A DNA stretch of 64,000 bases from Perilla frutescens (lineage: Eukaryota > Streptophyta > Magnoliopsida > Lamiales > Lamiaceae): assembly GCA_026008535.1 (NCBI GenBank), contig BRKX01000015.1, forward strand, positions 25,627,501-25,691,500, in the 5' to 3' direction. The notes beneath the pieces are model-generated. The model was not told the origin of the DNA. It worked only from the letters and a program-made list of their open reading frames with translations, and searched no databases. The position numbers and the translations under genes were made by a program. Each line of letters begins with the position of its first letter. The first letter of the stretch is position 1. Positions 33,919-44,541 of the stretch are shown here, piece after piece.

Positions 33919-35451
33919 TGTTGGTCCTGGACGAGCCGTATTCAGTTTAGAGGGGGGCTGAATAAACTGAATTCAAAACTTGAAAACAAATGTGGAAAAC
34001 TTTAGGAGCCCTTGACTCGTTTTAGCTTGTCTATTTTCAGTTTGGGTCAAAATGACATAAGTTGTGTGTGAGCTTGTATGCAGACTTTAAAGATAAGCAC
34101 AATTAAGAGATCGAAAGCAATACAACACATAATCAGTTTTATAGAGGTTCAAAGCCTTAAAACTTCTACGTCCTCTATTCCTTCCGCAGAAGGGATGAAT
34201 TCACTATATAACTTGAGTTTAATTTACAAATTATACAATGAATGAAGAGTTAGCTGAACCTGGTAACAATGAGTTTTTTTACAAGGTTACCTTAGCTAGG
34301 TCGACGGCTCACACCTGCAGTCTCTGACAGGTAGCTATTGCAGCGGTAGTTTCTTTAGCGGCGGCTCACACTTAGTCGGAGAGTTAGATGCTATTGTCAT
34401 CTTTACAAGGTTTTAGTTCTCTTTTGATCTTCAAGATGGTTGGTCTTGAACTAGGGTTATCAACTGATTGAGCTCCTTGAACTAAGCGGATGTTGATATT
34501 TTTCTGGATCTTTGTTGAGAAGAGCTTTAGCTGGACTTAAGTTGAAGACTTGATATGCTTGTGATTATGTAGCTCTTTTCTTCGCAAGTGGACTTTTGCA
34601 TAAGACTATGGCACTTTGACAAGTTGATACAGAACTTAATCTTCTTGCTGATGTTCAAACTGAAAGGGGCTTGATTAGTTTGTGATACTTTAAAATTTTC
34701 CAAAGAAGACATTCTTTCTTGCTGGAATATAGAAGTTTGATAGTGCTCTCAGAATATTGGTAAAATCTCTCACTTTTTTTTTAACTCCGTTTCACTCATC
34801 TTATATAGAAGAGTATAAAATGACCGTTGGCCATTAAAGTTTAGCAATTTCCATTGATGTAAAAAAAAGTCGTTCTGAATTTGGAACCGTTTAGCGATTA
34901 ATGCCTTGGTTGACTTTTAAAATTGCATCATCTTGGTTTGCTCTTGTAACCAGCAATCTTTAAATTAGCCACAGTAGAAGACCGTTCTGACTTTAGAGTC
35001 GTTCTGTCAGGTTGACTTTTCAGTTATCTTTTGCAAGCTGGTTCGGCCTTCAGATTGAAATAATTCAGTTTGTCCATTTCATCCTTCAGTTTGCTTTTTT
35101 ACTTCAGTTTGATCTTCAGTTCGCATGCTCCTTAGATTGCTTCTTCGGTTTTATCTTCAGTTTGCATGACTTCTTCAGTTTGAACTTCAAACTGAAGTTG
35201 GTTGATGTCTCTTCTTAAATTAAGATCTAGCTTGAGCTTAGTTTCATCAGCTTGATAGATATTATGACATCAGTTTAACTTTCAGGATGGACTTGATGTT
35301 CAGTTTATCTTGAGTCTTCTTGATATCTCATCATCTTAAGTTCAGTTCCAAGGTAGACTTGAACTCAGTTTGGCCTTGAGTGTTTTGACATTTCATCTTC
35401 ATCATTTTGACATTTCATCAAAACTTCATCACTTAATTGTTTTGCCTACCA
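33919..35451 (-). repeat. 3' LTR of antisense Sirevirus B
   Basis: The reverse complement starts TGGTAGGCAAAACAATTAAG at 35451, which aligns with the start of the element A LTR (TGTTAGGAAAAAC...), and ends CCAGGACCAACA at 33919. A polypurine stretch (AAAAAAGGAAGAAAT on -) sits just outside at 35452-35466. This shows that the internal region of B lies to the right, so this is its 3' LTR. It includes a TATA box in an inverted repeat at 34794-34814. Confidence 0.8.
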
Positions 35452-35822
35452 ATTTCTTCCTTTTTTATAATGTCAAAACCCATTAGTGAGATGATGGAAA
35501 AGCATAGTGAGAAGCCCGAGAGTGAGATACAAACACATTTTACACAAACTTTGTAGTATATTTTTTAAGAAAATACAACTACAAAAGTTTATTTTTAAAT
35601 TCTTCAGGATTTTTTGAGAGGCTTCTTCTTCAACTATTTCTTCTCTTACTCGACTCCCATTTCTCCTAAACTTCTCCCAAAAACTGATCTTCCCAAATTT
35701 CTTTGCCTCTGTTTCCATCATACTCATAAGATTCTTTTCCCTTTTTGGCATCATCCAGAAAGATTGGAAGCTGAGACAAGTAAGTGGTTGATGGAGGTTG
35801 GATGCTTGGAGTCATTATGAAT
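35452..35822 (-). pseudogene. 3' end of Sirevirus B internal region (left of the element A insertion)
   Basis: Minus-strand text here is homologous to the last part of accessory module 3 of element A (the LDDAKKGKE-type segment corresponds to LDDAKNGEE of A) and then to the non-coding tail before the polypurine tract. The same reading continues on the far side of element A at 55777, so A inserted within this frame. Several stops are present. Confidence 0.72.
35818..35822. repeat. Target-site duplication TGAAT of element A, left copy
   Basis: TGAAT before the 5' LTR; identical to 55772-55776. Confidence 0.9.
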
Positions 35823-36194
35823 TGTTAGGAAAAACTATCAAGAGTTTTCCTGATTGGTGTTTTAATGAGATGTCAAAATATGTCAAAATATGCAAAGAGC
35901 CTTGAAAAACTGAAAAGAAATCAAGCACAAAACTAAGGTTTATCAAAAACAAAATCTGAGCTATCAAAGCTTGAAAATGATCAATCCTGAGAGAAAAGAA
36001 AAGAAAAGAAAAGAGAGAATAGAAAAGAGAAAAAGAAAAGAAAAGAGAGAAAAAAGAAAAAGAAAATAGATCCAGCCTAAGAGTTGTTGAAAAAGAAAAC
36101 TGTAGCTTGATTTCTAGATTAGTTAGCAAGTCAAGTAAAATTGAAAGATGCAGGTACTATCAAAGCTTAAAGTACCAACTGCCATCCGTCTATA

Positions 36195-36720
36195 GTTATG
36201 AACTGAAGAAAAATACCAGTTCAAGGCACCAGTTCAGAAGTGCCCAATTCCAGTTGAAGACCAAAGTTCCAGCTGAAGAAGACTAGCAGCGGAAGAGAGA
36301 GGACCCGTTCCGGCTGAAGGAGAATGTCGGCTGAAGAATACATCAGTCCAAGCTGAAGGATATACCAGCTCAAGAAAGTTCCAGCTGAAGAATGAAGTTC
36401 TAGCTGAAGATGTACCAGTTCAGTGGATACCAGTTGAAGACGCATCATTTCAGAAGACCAACTGAAGAAGCGCCAGCATCCGAACTAAAGACTAAAGTTC
36501 TAGCTGAAGGGATATCTGTCCAAAATACTTGCTGAAGAACACTGGTTCAATACTGTCAGTTGAAGCAAATCAAACTGGAGCTCAGAAAGCATCAAGCCAT
36601 AGTCCAGAACTGCCAACTGAAGAAGATCTTAATTGGAGCTTACAAAACTGCCAAAGATGTGCAAAACTGACAGCCGAGGAACAGAAGAATCCAACAGCCA
36701 GTAGAAGCCAGAGCTGAAGA
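36195..36720 (+). repeat. CAGCTGAAG-type minisatellite in the LTR
   Basis: The motif (A/T)CCAGCTGAAGA and variants (CAGTTGAAG, CCAGTTCA) repeat about every 15-25 bp. The same block is in the 3' LTR at 54230-54720 and, inverted and expanded, in solo LTR C at 57600-58570. Spurious repeat proteins arise from it. Confidence 0.8.
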
Positions 36721-36913
36721 TCAAGACAGAAGCGGTAACTGAAATTCAAATTTCAAAAGAGCCAACAAGAAGATCTTGAAGTTAATGCAATCGAGATCTT
36801 GGAATAAAAGCATGTTAGAAGAACAAATGCTACTCAACGACTCTTTAAATAAAAGGCCCCTCGACGGCTTTATCATTTATGATCACACAGTGATCAACAA
36901 TGGTCACCAACCA

Positions 36914-36932
36914 CTCATCTATAAAAGATGAG
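36914..36932 (+). promoter_or_regulatory. LTR TATA box inside an inverted repeat (element A)
   Basis: CTCATCT (36914-36920), ATAAA loop, AGATGAG (36926-36932); the TATA-like TATAAAAG is in the centre. The identical arrangement is at 54910-54928 in the 3' LTR. It is the probable core promoter. Confidence 0.6.
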
Positions 36933-37774
36933 CAACCCAGAAGATGGCTGTGACTTTTGCAAGACTTTTTGCTTAGACTTTTTGCAAAGACTTAATGCAA
37001 AAACGTTGTGCTTAGACTTAGCGAAGACGTTCGTCTCTAAAGCCTCAAGCTTAAAAATCAGCAAAGCAAAAGTCCTAACTGAAGAGAAGGAGCCAGACTG
37101 CTCATCAAGCTAGCTGTTGAAGAATTCCAGCTAGAGCCATTCTCTCAGTTCTGTTCTACAACGATCAACTACTCAGCTCAAGCCGAAGACGCGCAAAGGA
37201 GCACACCAGTTGATACCAGTTTCAAGACTGTCTTCTTGAAGATCGAAAGAGATCTAAATCCTTGTAAAGACGGGCAATAGCACCTAAAGTCTCAGCGAGC
37301 AGTCGGGACCGGTAAGTGTGAGCTGTCGACCAGAAATCGGCTGAAGAGGCTACTATCGTTGGATCGCCGTTTCTGGGACAGCACCAATTGGAAAAGAATC
37401 CGTGACTCATAAAGTCACTGTCAGCCAGGTCCAACACCTTTCTTCACTGTGTAACTATAATAAAGGAACTTTATACTTGCATAGTGAATTGCCCTTTTGC
37501 GGAAGGAAGAGAGGACGTAGAAGTTGAGCTTCGAACCTCTATAAAATTGTTTGTGTGTTCTGCTCTATTTTCAATTTTCAGTTGCATGTTTTAAACCGCA
37601 CACTCCAAGCACACATAACACTCCGAGCTAGCTGATCATCTCAACTGATCTGCTAATAGCACAGATAACTTCACGAGTCAAACGGGCCCTAATTATTCCG
37701 CAAATATTGTTAAGTTTTGGATCATTTTATTCACCCCCTCTAAAGTGATTTTAATTCACCCCGGGACCAACAAG

Positions 37775-37786
37775 TGGTATCAGAGC
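37775..37786 (+). other. Primer-binding site, tRNA-Met type
   Basis: TGGTATCAGAGC starts 2 bp after the 5' LTR and is complementary to the 3' end of the initiator methionine tRNA, the usual copia primer. Confidence 0.93.
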
Positions 37787-37859
37787 GGTTGATTCTAAGG
37801 ATCAACCATTTCTGTAGATCAATTGAATCAGATCTTGTTATTTATGCTAATCTGCCAGC

Positions 37860-38916
37860 TATAAGAAACCATAAGCTACCTATTTTTTCAGTTAAGAACT
37901 ACGATAACTGAAGTAGGAGAATGAAGGCGCATCTTTGCTCAATCCACGAGAATATGTAGGAAGTTATTGAGGAAGGTCCAATCACAATCATGATGGACAA
38001 TAAAGCCCATGTTGCTGATGTTAATCAACTAGCAAGGATCCCAAAGCCAACTCATCTTCTCACGAGTGAAGAGAAGAAGTTGAAGAATCTAAAGTTCGTG
38101 GCCTAAGCCGTATTATTCCAAACTCTAGATGAAGACCGCATGAAGGACATGAAGAATTGCGGAACTGCCAAGGAGATATGGGACTTACTTGCAAATCTAT
38201 GCAAGGAGTCCGAGGCCATTAAAGGAAACAAGCTCCAACTGGCAGTAGACCGATATGAGTCCTTCAAAATGCACTCAGATGAAACCATCTCAAGCCTTAA
38301 AACAAGATTTCTAGGTATCATCAGCGAGATGAAAAATCTGGGTAGGACATATCCTAATAGTGAGATGAACTCCAAAATTTTGGACAATCTCACTGAGAAA
38401 TGAGATATGAAGGTGATTGCTATAAAGGAGTCAAGAGACTTGAACAACATCACCCCAAGAGAACTTTTCAGTTCTCTTAAGGCTCACGAGTATAGCCTAA
38501 ACCGAAAGAGAGAGGCATCCACATCATCAGCCTAGGATGCAGCTTTCTATGGAGAGCGAAATTGATTTAGAGAAGCTCGAGGAAGAAACATCTTCCGGCC
38601 AAGAATTTCTCAAGCCAGAGAACAACCAAGAGGCTCAACTGATCAAAGGAGAGAAGCAGTGGAGAAGAAAGAGAGCTTGACTGAAGACATCAATGACCAG
38701 ATCCAGGCAGTTGCCAAGCTGCTCGAGAAGCTTAAAAAAATCAGAGATCAACCATCAGTTATGCTTCAAACTGATGAGGAGCCCAGAGGCGAGAGGAACC
38801 AACCGCCTACTGAACAACCCAGGGTAGTCAGCAGAAGCATAGGAGAATTCTTCCATTGCCATAAGTAAGGACACTACCGATATCAGTGTCCAGAGCTCCC
38901 TAAAGACAAGAAGGCC
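37860..38916 (+). pseudogene. Element A gag (UBN2-type) with degenerate zinc knuckle
   Basis: The translation shows a UBN2-type gag: KNYDN near 37896, then a frame with GTAKEIWDLLANLCKESEAIKGNK near 38162-38230 and SDETISSLKTRFLGII near 38277. Then follow SSLKAHEYSLNRKRE near 38474 and the knuckle region FFHCHK-stop-GHYRYQC near 38849-38890. The first knuckle cysteine is Phe and a stop sits inside the knuckle. Further stops lie at 37909, 37957, 38104, 38401 and 38533. It would form the particle in an active copy; this one cannot be translated through. Confidence 0.85.
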
Positions 38917-40491
38917 AAGGTGAAGAGAAACTTTTTCAAGAGAAAAGCTATGATGGCCAATACAAAGAACGCCATGCTGGATGACTCAGATTATCTATCA
39001 AGAATTGACTCCGATGGCTACAGCTTTGAAGATGAGGTGCTGTTCTGTCTCATGGCTAACAACAAAGAAGAGGTTAGTACAAGTGACTCTTTAACCTCTT
39101 TTTATCACATTCATGAAACTTCTATTTCTAGCAATGAATTAAATGAACAATCAAGAATACTAGAAGATCAGTTAGCTGTAATATCATGTATGCATCTGCA
39201 ACTGAAGGAAGAAAATAATGACCTAAGAGATGAGGTTAAAAGGATTGAGAAGTGATCATGATAGAACTGAATCACTTGGAGCTCAGTCAATTGAATGTGA
39301 GAAGTTGAAACTGAAAGTTGATGAGCTAGAAGCTGAGAATGAGAGGCTTAGGCAGGAGATCCATGAGAGAGAGAGAGAGAGCGAGGAGATATCTCTCAAA
39401 TTCAAAAAGGGATCTCAAACTCTTGATGAGATTCTAAGCTATCAAAAGAGTTGAAACTGATAGTCCGGGGTTAGGATATAATAGGTATACTGCAGCAGAG
39501 AAAGGAAACACAGTTGCACAAACCAGTCAAGAAAGAGCTCTACCTGGTTTTGTCAGACCTGCACCAACCCAACCAGTTGTAGAGACCAAAGGCAAAGGAA
39601 CTGTGAACATCCCTTCAAATCAGCTGAAGTGGTTCAATCAATCCTCCCAACTGAAAGGCTCAGTTCAGTTTAAGCCATCAGTTCAGCAGAGGGAGCCATC
39701 TCATCGAAGGCCACAAGCTCAAAATAGGGAGCCATCAGCAAAGGCCGCTAGCTCAGCAAAGGCAACCAGCCTATCAACAGAGGTCATCCGTTCAACCAAG
39801 ACCTTCAGCTTATCAGAGACAGTCAGTTCGACACAGATCACCAGTCTATCCAAGGCCTGAAGCTCAGTACATGCCCAAGATGAATAGAACTGACCGGCCA
39901 ACTGAAGTATGGAGAAATACTCAGTTTGGACCACAGTCTCATCAAGATAGGGCACTAGTTCAGTATAGAACTGCACCGCTAGCCTATCTTTATAGACATG
40001 GAGCAAGTCAGCCTAGAAGAGATGTTGACTCAAGAAGGAACGTGCATACAAAGCTATATCGAGCACATCAACACGTTCCGATTCTCTTGGAGAAGTTCAC
40101 TCTCTCTGACTTCGCAACTCAGTATAGTGAGTATTTAGATTCAAGGAATGAACCAAGAACAAACTCCAACTATGACTGGTTTGTAAACTGGCCGTACCAC
40201 AAGAGTGACAGAGCTCATGAAGTTAAAGGAAACTGGCCACAAGGAAGAGCTAGACAAGCTCGAGATCAGAGAGTTATGATCAAAGTTTTCTATCCTACTA
40301 ACTCTCGTCGCAGGTACAAGTCTAATGACTCAGCTCAGAGGAGGAGAGCTGAAAAGAGAGTAAAACTGATCAGACAATCAAAGTCTGAAAACTCTCTACC
40401 TGCTGTTAAGCTAAAATTTTGGCAAATCTGGATCTCCAAACACATGATTAGCAAAGAAGGACCTGATATCATGCGGGTTCCTAAAAACTAA
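38917..40491 (+). pseudogene. Sirevirus gag-protease spacer with coiled coil and repeat region
   Basis: The segment 38920-39454 is acidic and then forms a predicted coiled coil (ECEKLKLKVDELEAENERLR near 39296), followed by KGSQTLDEILSYQKS, a phrase typical of Sireviruses. 39603-39866 is rich in Ser, Gln and Lys with repeated SSAKATS-type text. 39871-40491 (206 codons) is basic and ends GPDIMRVPKN, matching the conserved end of the spacer before protease. Frames shift at about 39250 and 39860. Family knowledge: this spacer is a Sirevirus trait; its function is unknown. Confidence 0.75.
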
Positions 40492-40500
40492 TCGTCTCTC

Positions 40501-41760
40501 TTGCAGGAAAAGAGCATCATATCAAAGAAGAGGGCCAAGGAGGTTTGGTACCTAGATAGTGGGTGCTCAAAACACATGACGGGAGACAGAGAGGATCTAG
40601 AAGGTTATAAGGAGGTGAAAAGACCATTAGTCACATTTGGAGACAACTCCAGAAGCCAAACCATTGGAGAAAGGTTCGTGGTCAAAGGAAAGGTGGTAGT
40701 CAATGGAGTCTCCCATGTAGAAGGACTGAAGCATAAACTGTTCAACATCAGTCAATTATGTGACGATGGATACACAGTTAATTTCAGTCGAAGCTCATGC
40801 GACATCAAAGATAAGTCAACTGGAGCAATTCTCCTAACTGGCGTAAGGAGAGGCAACATGTATGTTGTTGACTGGTCAATTGGCTATGGAAAAGCTTGCT
40901 TTCTCTCAAAAGGCTCAACTGAAGCAAGCTGGCTATGGCATCAACGACTCAATCATCTCAACTTCAGAACCATCAACCATCTGGCCAAGAAGGAGCTAGT
41001 TGATGAGCTTCCCAAGGAGATTTTCAAGAAAACTTGCATATACGGACCATGCTAGAAAGGGAAGCAAGTGAGGTCGTCATTCAAGAACAAAAGTCATCTT
41101 CTAGGGACAACTGCTCCCCTCCAACTGCTACACATAGATTTATTTGGGCCAATTAGACCATCAACTCCCAAAGGGAAAAGATTCACTCTTATAGTAGTTG
41201 ACGACTTTTCAAGATATACATGAGTAGAGTTTCTCAGAAGCAAAGATGAAACCTACTCTAAGCTGTCAACGATGATCAGGAGGCTGCAAAATGAAAGAGA
41301 TAGATCAGTTCAGTGAATTCATTCAGATAATAGAACTGAATTCGTCAACCTGCAAATCATCAGTTTTCTCAGTGAACTGGGAATTACTCACAAGCACTCA
41401 GTTTCCAGAACTCCACAGCAAAATGGTGTAGCAGAAAAGAGAAATCGCACACTCAAGAAGGTAACTGGAGCAATGATAGCTGATGCCAACATAGCAGAAG
41501 GATACTGGGCCGAAGCAGTCAACATGGCATGCCACACTCACTATAGAAGTGCCATAGTCAGTGCACATGACAAGACACCTTATGAGCTATACAAGGGTCA
41601 TAAGCCATCTATTTCATACTTCAAAGTATTTGGCCGCAAATGTTATATTCACAACAATGGCAAAAGTCAATTGAAGACTTTCAGTGCCAAAGCTGATGAG
41701 GGAATATTTCTTGGTTACAATTCCCCTCATGCTCAAGCCTACAGAGTGTTCAACAAATGA
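40501..41760 (+). pseudogene. Element A protease and integrase (broken)
   Basis: EVWYLDSGCSKHMTGD near 40540 is the aspartic protease motif (D-S-G). WLWHQRLNHLNFRTI near 40933 is the GAG-pre-integrase motif. Integrase follows with HIDLFGP near 41131, VVDDFSRYT near 41198, an IHSDN motif near 41318, PQQNGVAEKRNRT near 41415, and FKVFGRKCYIHN near 41620. A stop at 41053 and others at 41221 and 41314 interrupt it; the stop at 41221 falls where Trp is usual. Confidence 0.87.
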
Positions 41761-42249
41761 ACACTAGTTGTGGAAATAACTTGTCATGTTATTTTTGATG
41801 AGTTTGCCAATGAGTACAGGAGTAAAGAACTACTCAATACATCAGTTCAAATACTACCTAGCAAAATTGATAACTCTTAAGATTATGTGGATTACACAGT
41901 TCCAGAAGAGTTTGAAGTTGGACTAGAAGATGAAAGAAATGTATCTAGCACCAGACCAGCTGAGAGTACAGCTGAGGGTAATCAAGCCAATGAAGAAACT
42001 GATCGTGCTGAGACCTTCAACCGCACAACTGAAGCAGGGGGAAGAACTGATGAAGATAAAGGGTAAATTGAAGGAAGAACATCAGATAATGTCAATGCTA
42101 TAGATCTAATTGAAAATCCAGCTAAGAAAAGCCTACCCAAATGGTTCAGAAGTCACCCAGCTGACAAGATCGTTGGAGATCCAAGAAGTCGAGTTCAGAC
42201 CAGAAGTTCAACAGAGCATGCTCTCTTCACATGCTTCCCATCTCAAACT

Positions 42250-42980
42250 GAACCGACTAACATAAATGAAGCTCTTGAAGATGCAGATTGGATAATAGCC
42301 ATATAAGAAGAGCTGAACCAGTTTACAAGAAACGATGGTTGGTTTCTTGTTGATAGACCAAAAACCCAGAAAGTCATTAGAACCAAGTGGGTTTTTCACA
42401 ATAAACTAGATGAACAAGATGTCATCACAAGGAACAAAGCAAGACTGGTAGCCAAGGGATACTTTTAAAGTGAAGGGATCGACTTTGATGATACGTTTGT
42501 ACCAGTTGCAAGATTGGAAGCTATCAGATTGTTCCTCACCTATACGGCTCACAACAATTTCACAGTCTATGAAATGGACATGAAAAATGCTTTCCTACAA
42601 GGGATGCTCAAGGAGGACATGTATGTCAAGCAACTTCCTGGATTCGAGATTGGAGATCAAGTCTTCAAACTAAAGAAAGCACTCTATGGGCTGAAGTAAA
42701 CGCCCCGAGCCTGGTATGAAACCTTCACAACATTCTTGCTTAAGAATGGGTTTCAAAAAGGAGTCATTGATCGCACTCTTTTCAGAATAGAGCGATCATC
42801 AGAGATCTTAATGGTTTAAATTTAGTGGATGACATAATATTTGGATTGAAGAGTAAAGATCTATGCACTCGGTTCACACAACTGATGCAAAGAGAATTCG
42901 AGATAAGCATGATGGGAGACATTCTTTGTAGGACTCCAAGTAAAACAGCTTCAAAATGGGATATTCATCAGTCAAGCCAA
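42250..42980 (+). pseudogene. Element A reverse transcriptase (broken)
   Basis: EALEDADWI near 42268, VIRTKWVFHNKLDE near 42373, ARLVAKGY near 42441, VARLEAIRLFL near 42506, MDMKNAFLQGML near 42576 and KKALYGLK near 42676 are RT motifs in order. Stops fall at 42304, 42466 and 42697; the last two are where Gln is usual in the family. The catalytic motif reads VDDIIFG near 42826, with Tyr lost before it. Confidence 0.87.
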
Positions 42981-43089
42981 GTATACAAAGGAGCTGGTCA
43001 AGAAGTTTGGAACTGATAAGGGAAAAACTATCAAGATCCCCATGAATACATTAGTTCAACTGACTCTCGATGAAGAAAGAGACGCAGTT

Positions 43090-43890
43090 AGCCAAACTTA
43101 ATACAGAGGCATCATCAGTTCGCTTCTCTACTTAACTGCCAGTCGACCAGACATTTCTTATTCAGTCAACTTACGTGCACGCTTCCAAGCCAATCCGAAG
43201 AAGAGACATCTTGAAGCGATAAAGAGGATCATCAAATATCTTAGAGGAACCATAAATCTTGGATTATGGTATCCCAGAGATGACTGCTTGAGTCTAACTA
43301 GATATTTAGACTCAGTCTTCGGTGGATGCAAGATTGATAGGAAGAGTACCAGTGGAACATATCAGTTTCTTGGTCACAAACTGATATCCTGGTTCAGCTA
43401 GAAGCAGCACTCAGTTGCAACGTTGACAACTGAAGCAGAGTATGTAGCTGCTGGAAGCTGTTGTGCACAGATACTCTGGATAAAGTAGCAGTGGAAAGAT
43501 TACAAGTTCAAAACTGACGAAGTACCTATCTTCTGCGACAACAACAGTGCCATTGCTATTTCTTTGAATCCAGCTCTGCATTCCAGAACAAAGCATATTA
43601 ACATCAGGCACCACTTCATTAGTAATCATATTGAGAAGAAAGATATATGCATGCAATATATCAATATTGAGAAGCAGATAGCTGACATCTTCATAAAGCC
43701 ATTGCCAGAAGCAAGATTCGTGGAGCTATGTATCCAATTGGGGTTATTGGAACTAGCTTCGGAGGATGAAGATGATCAACTGATTGAGAAAATGCAAAAA
43801 GCAACCCCAACCGATGAAAAGAGAGTAGATGCTGAAACTGAACCAAAAGGAGCATTAGTTCAGCCAGCAAAAGGAGCAAAAACTGCTTAA
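43090..43890 (+). pseudogene. Element A RNase H (broken)
   Basis: YRGIISSLLYLTASRPDISY near 43102, KRIIKYLRGT near 43222, DRKSTSGTYQFLG near 43334, TTEAEYVAAGS near 43427, FCDNNSAIAIS near 43534 and a C-terminal KQIADIFIKPLPEARF near 43674. Stops at about 43399 and 43486. The frame runs on to 43890 in an acidic tail. This is the normal end of pol; the accessory region follows. Confidence 0.87.
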
Positions 43891-44215
43891 ACCATCAGTT
43901 CAAACAAAAAGTAAGCTGAAAAGTTTGCAAACTGATGAAAATCGTGGAAGCTAAGAAGCCAGAAGGCCCAGAACTGATCGAAAGATCAATCAATTTAAAT
44001 TGGAGAAGCAACTCGTGATCAGCTGAGGCAAGCAGCTGAACTGAAGGGAGAGCTGGAAGCCATCTCAGCAAAAGGAAGAGCTAAGCTGAAAAGATAACTC
44101 AGTTGAAGCTGACCAAGCCAACTGGAGTATGCCAGATGAAGCTGAATCATCTGATGATGTCAGCAGCTCAAAGCCACGCGGAAGCCCAAGAGAGAGAAAT
44201 TTGAACAGATAAGTT

Positions 44216-44541
44216 TAAATTTTACTTTGCTTAGTGGAATGGTAAAATGACGTGTCATACCATTGTTACCGTTGGACCCACTTCATCTCTCTTCATTTAC
44301 TCTCAACGGATAGATTTGCATACCAATCGACTGATTTATCCTACCGTTGAAATTAGAATACCCAAGTCATTCCAATCATCGATTCACAATAGATAGCTAA
44401 ATCGTCAAAAATTACCCTGCTGAACCGAGAGTTGAAATTCTTTCTACTCTTCACAAACTCAGAATACCTAAATTCCCAAATTTCTACTGTGAGATCATCC
44501 ATTCAGCAATCAAGCCCTCAGTAAAACTCTCACAGATCTCC
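44216..44541 (+). other. Leader before accessory module 1
   Basis: A non-coding, A+T-rich stretch with TTACCGTTG at 44266 and a second CTACCGTTG at about 44341. A possible acceptor CTCACAG lies near 44530, just before the ATG at 44542. Similar leaders precede modules 2 and 3. Confidence 0.45.

Larger units (their letters stand above)
35823..37772 (+). repeat. 5' LTR of element A (1,950 bp)
   Basis: Starts TGTTAGGAAAAACTATC, ends CCGGGACCAACA directly before the primer-binding site. It holds an AAGAAAAGAGA-rich tract (35990-36060), a minisatellite of CAGCTGAAG motifs (about 36195-36720), and a TATA box at about 36919-36926 inside an inverted repeat. Confidence 0.93.

Noticed and set aside
35815..36129. 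Phe/Ser/Leu-rich minus ORF looking like a membrane protein (also 53930-54184)
   Set aside because: It is the reverse translation of the AAGAAAAGAGA tract in the A LTRs.
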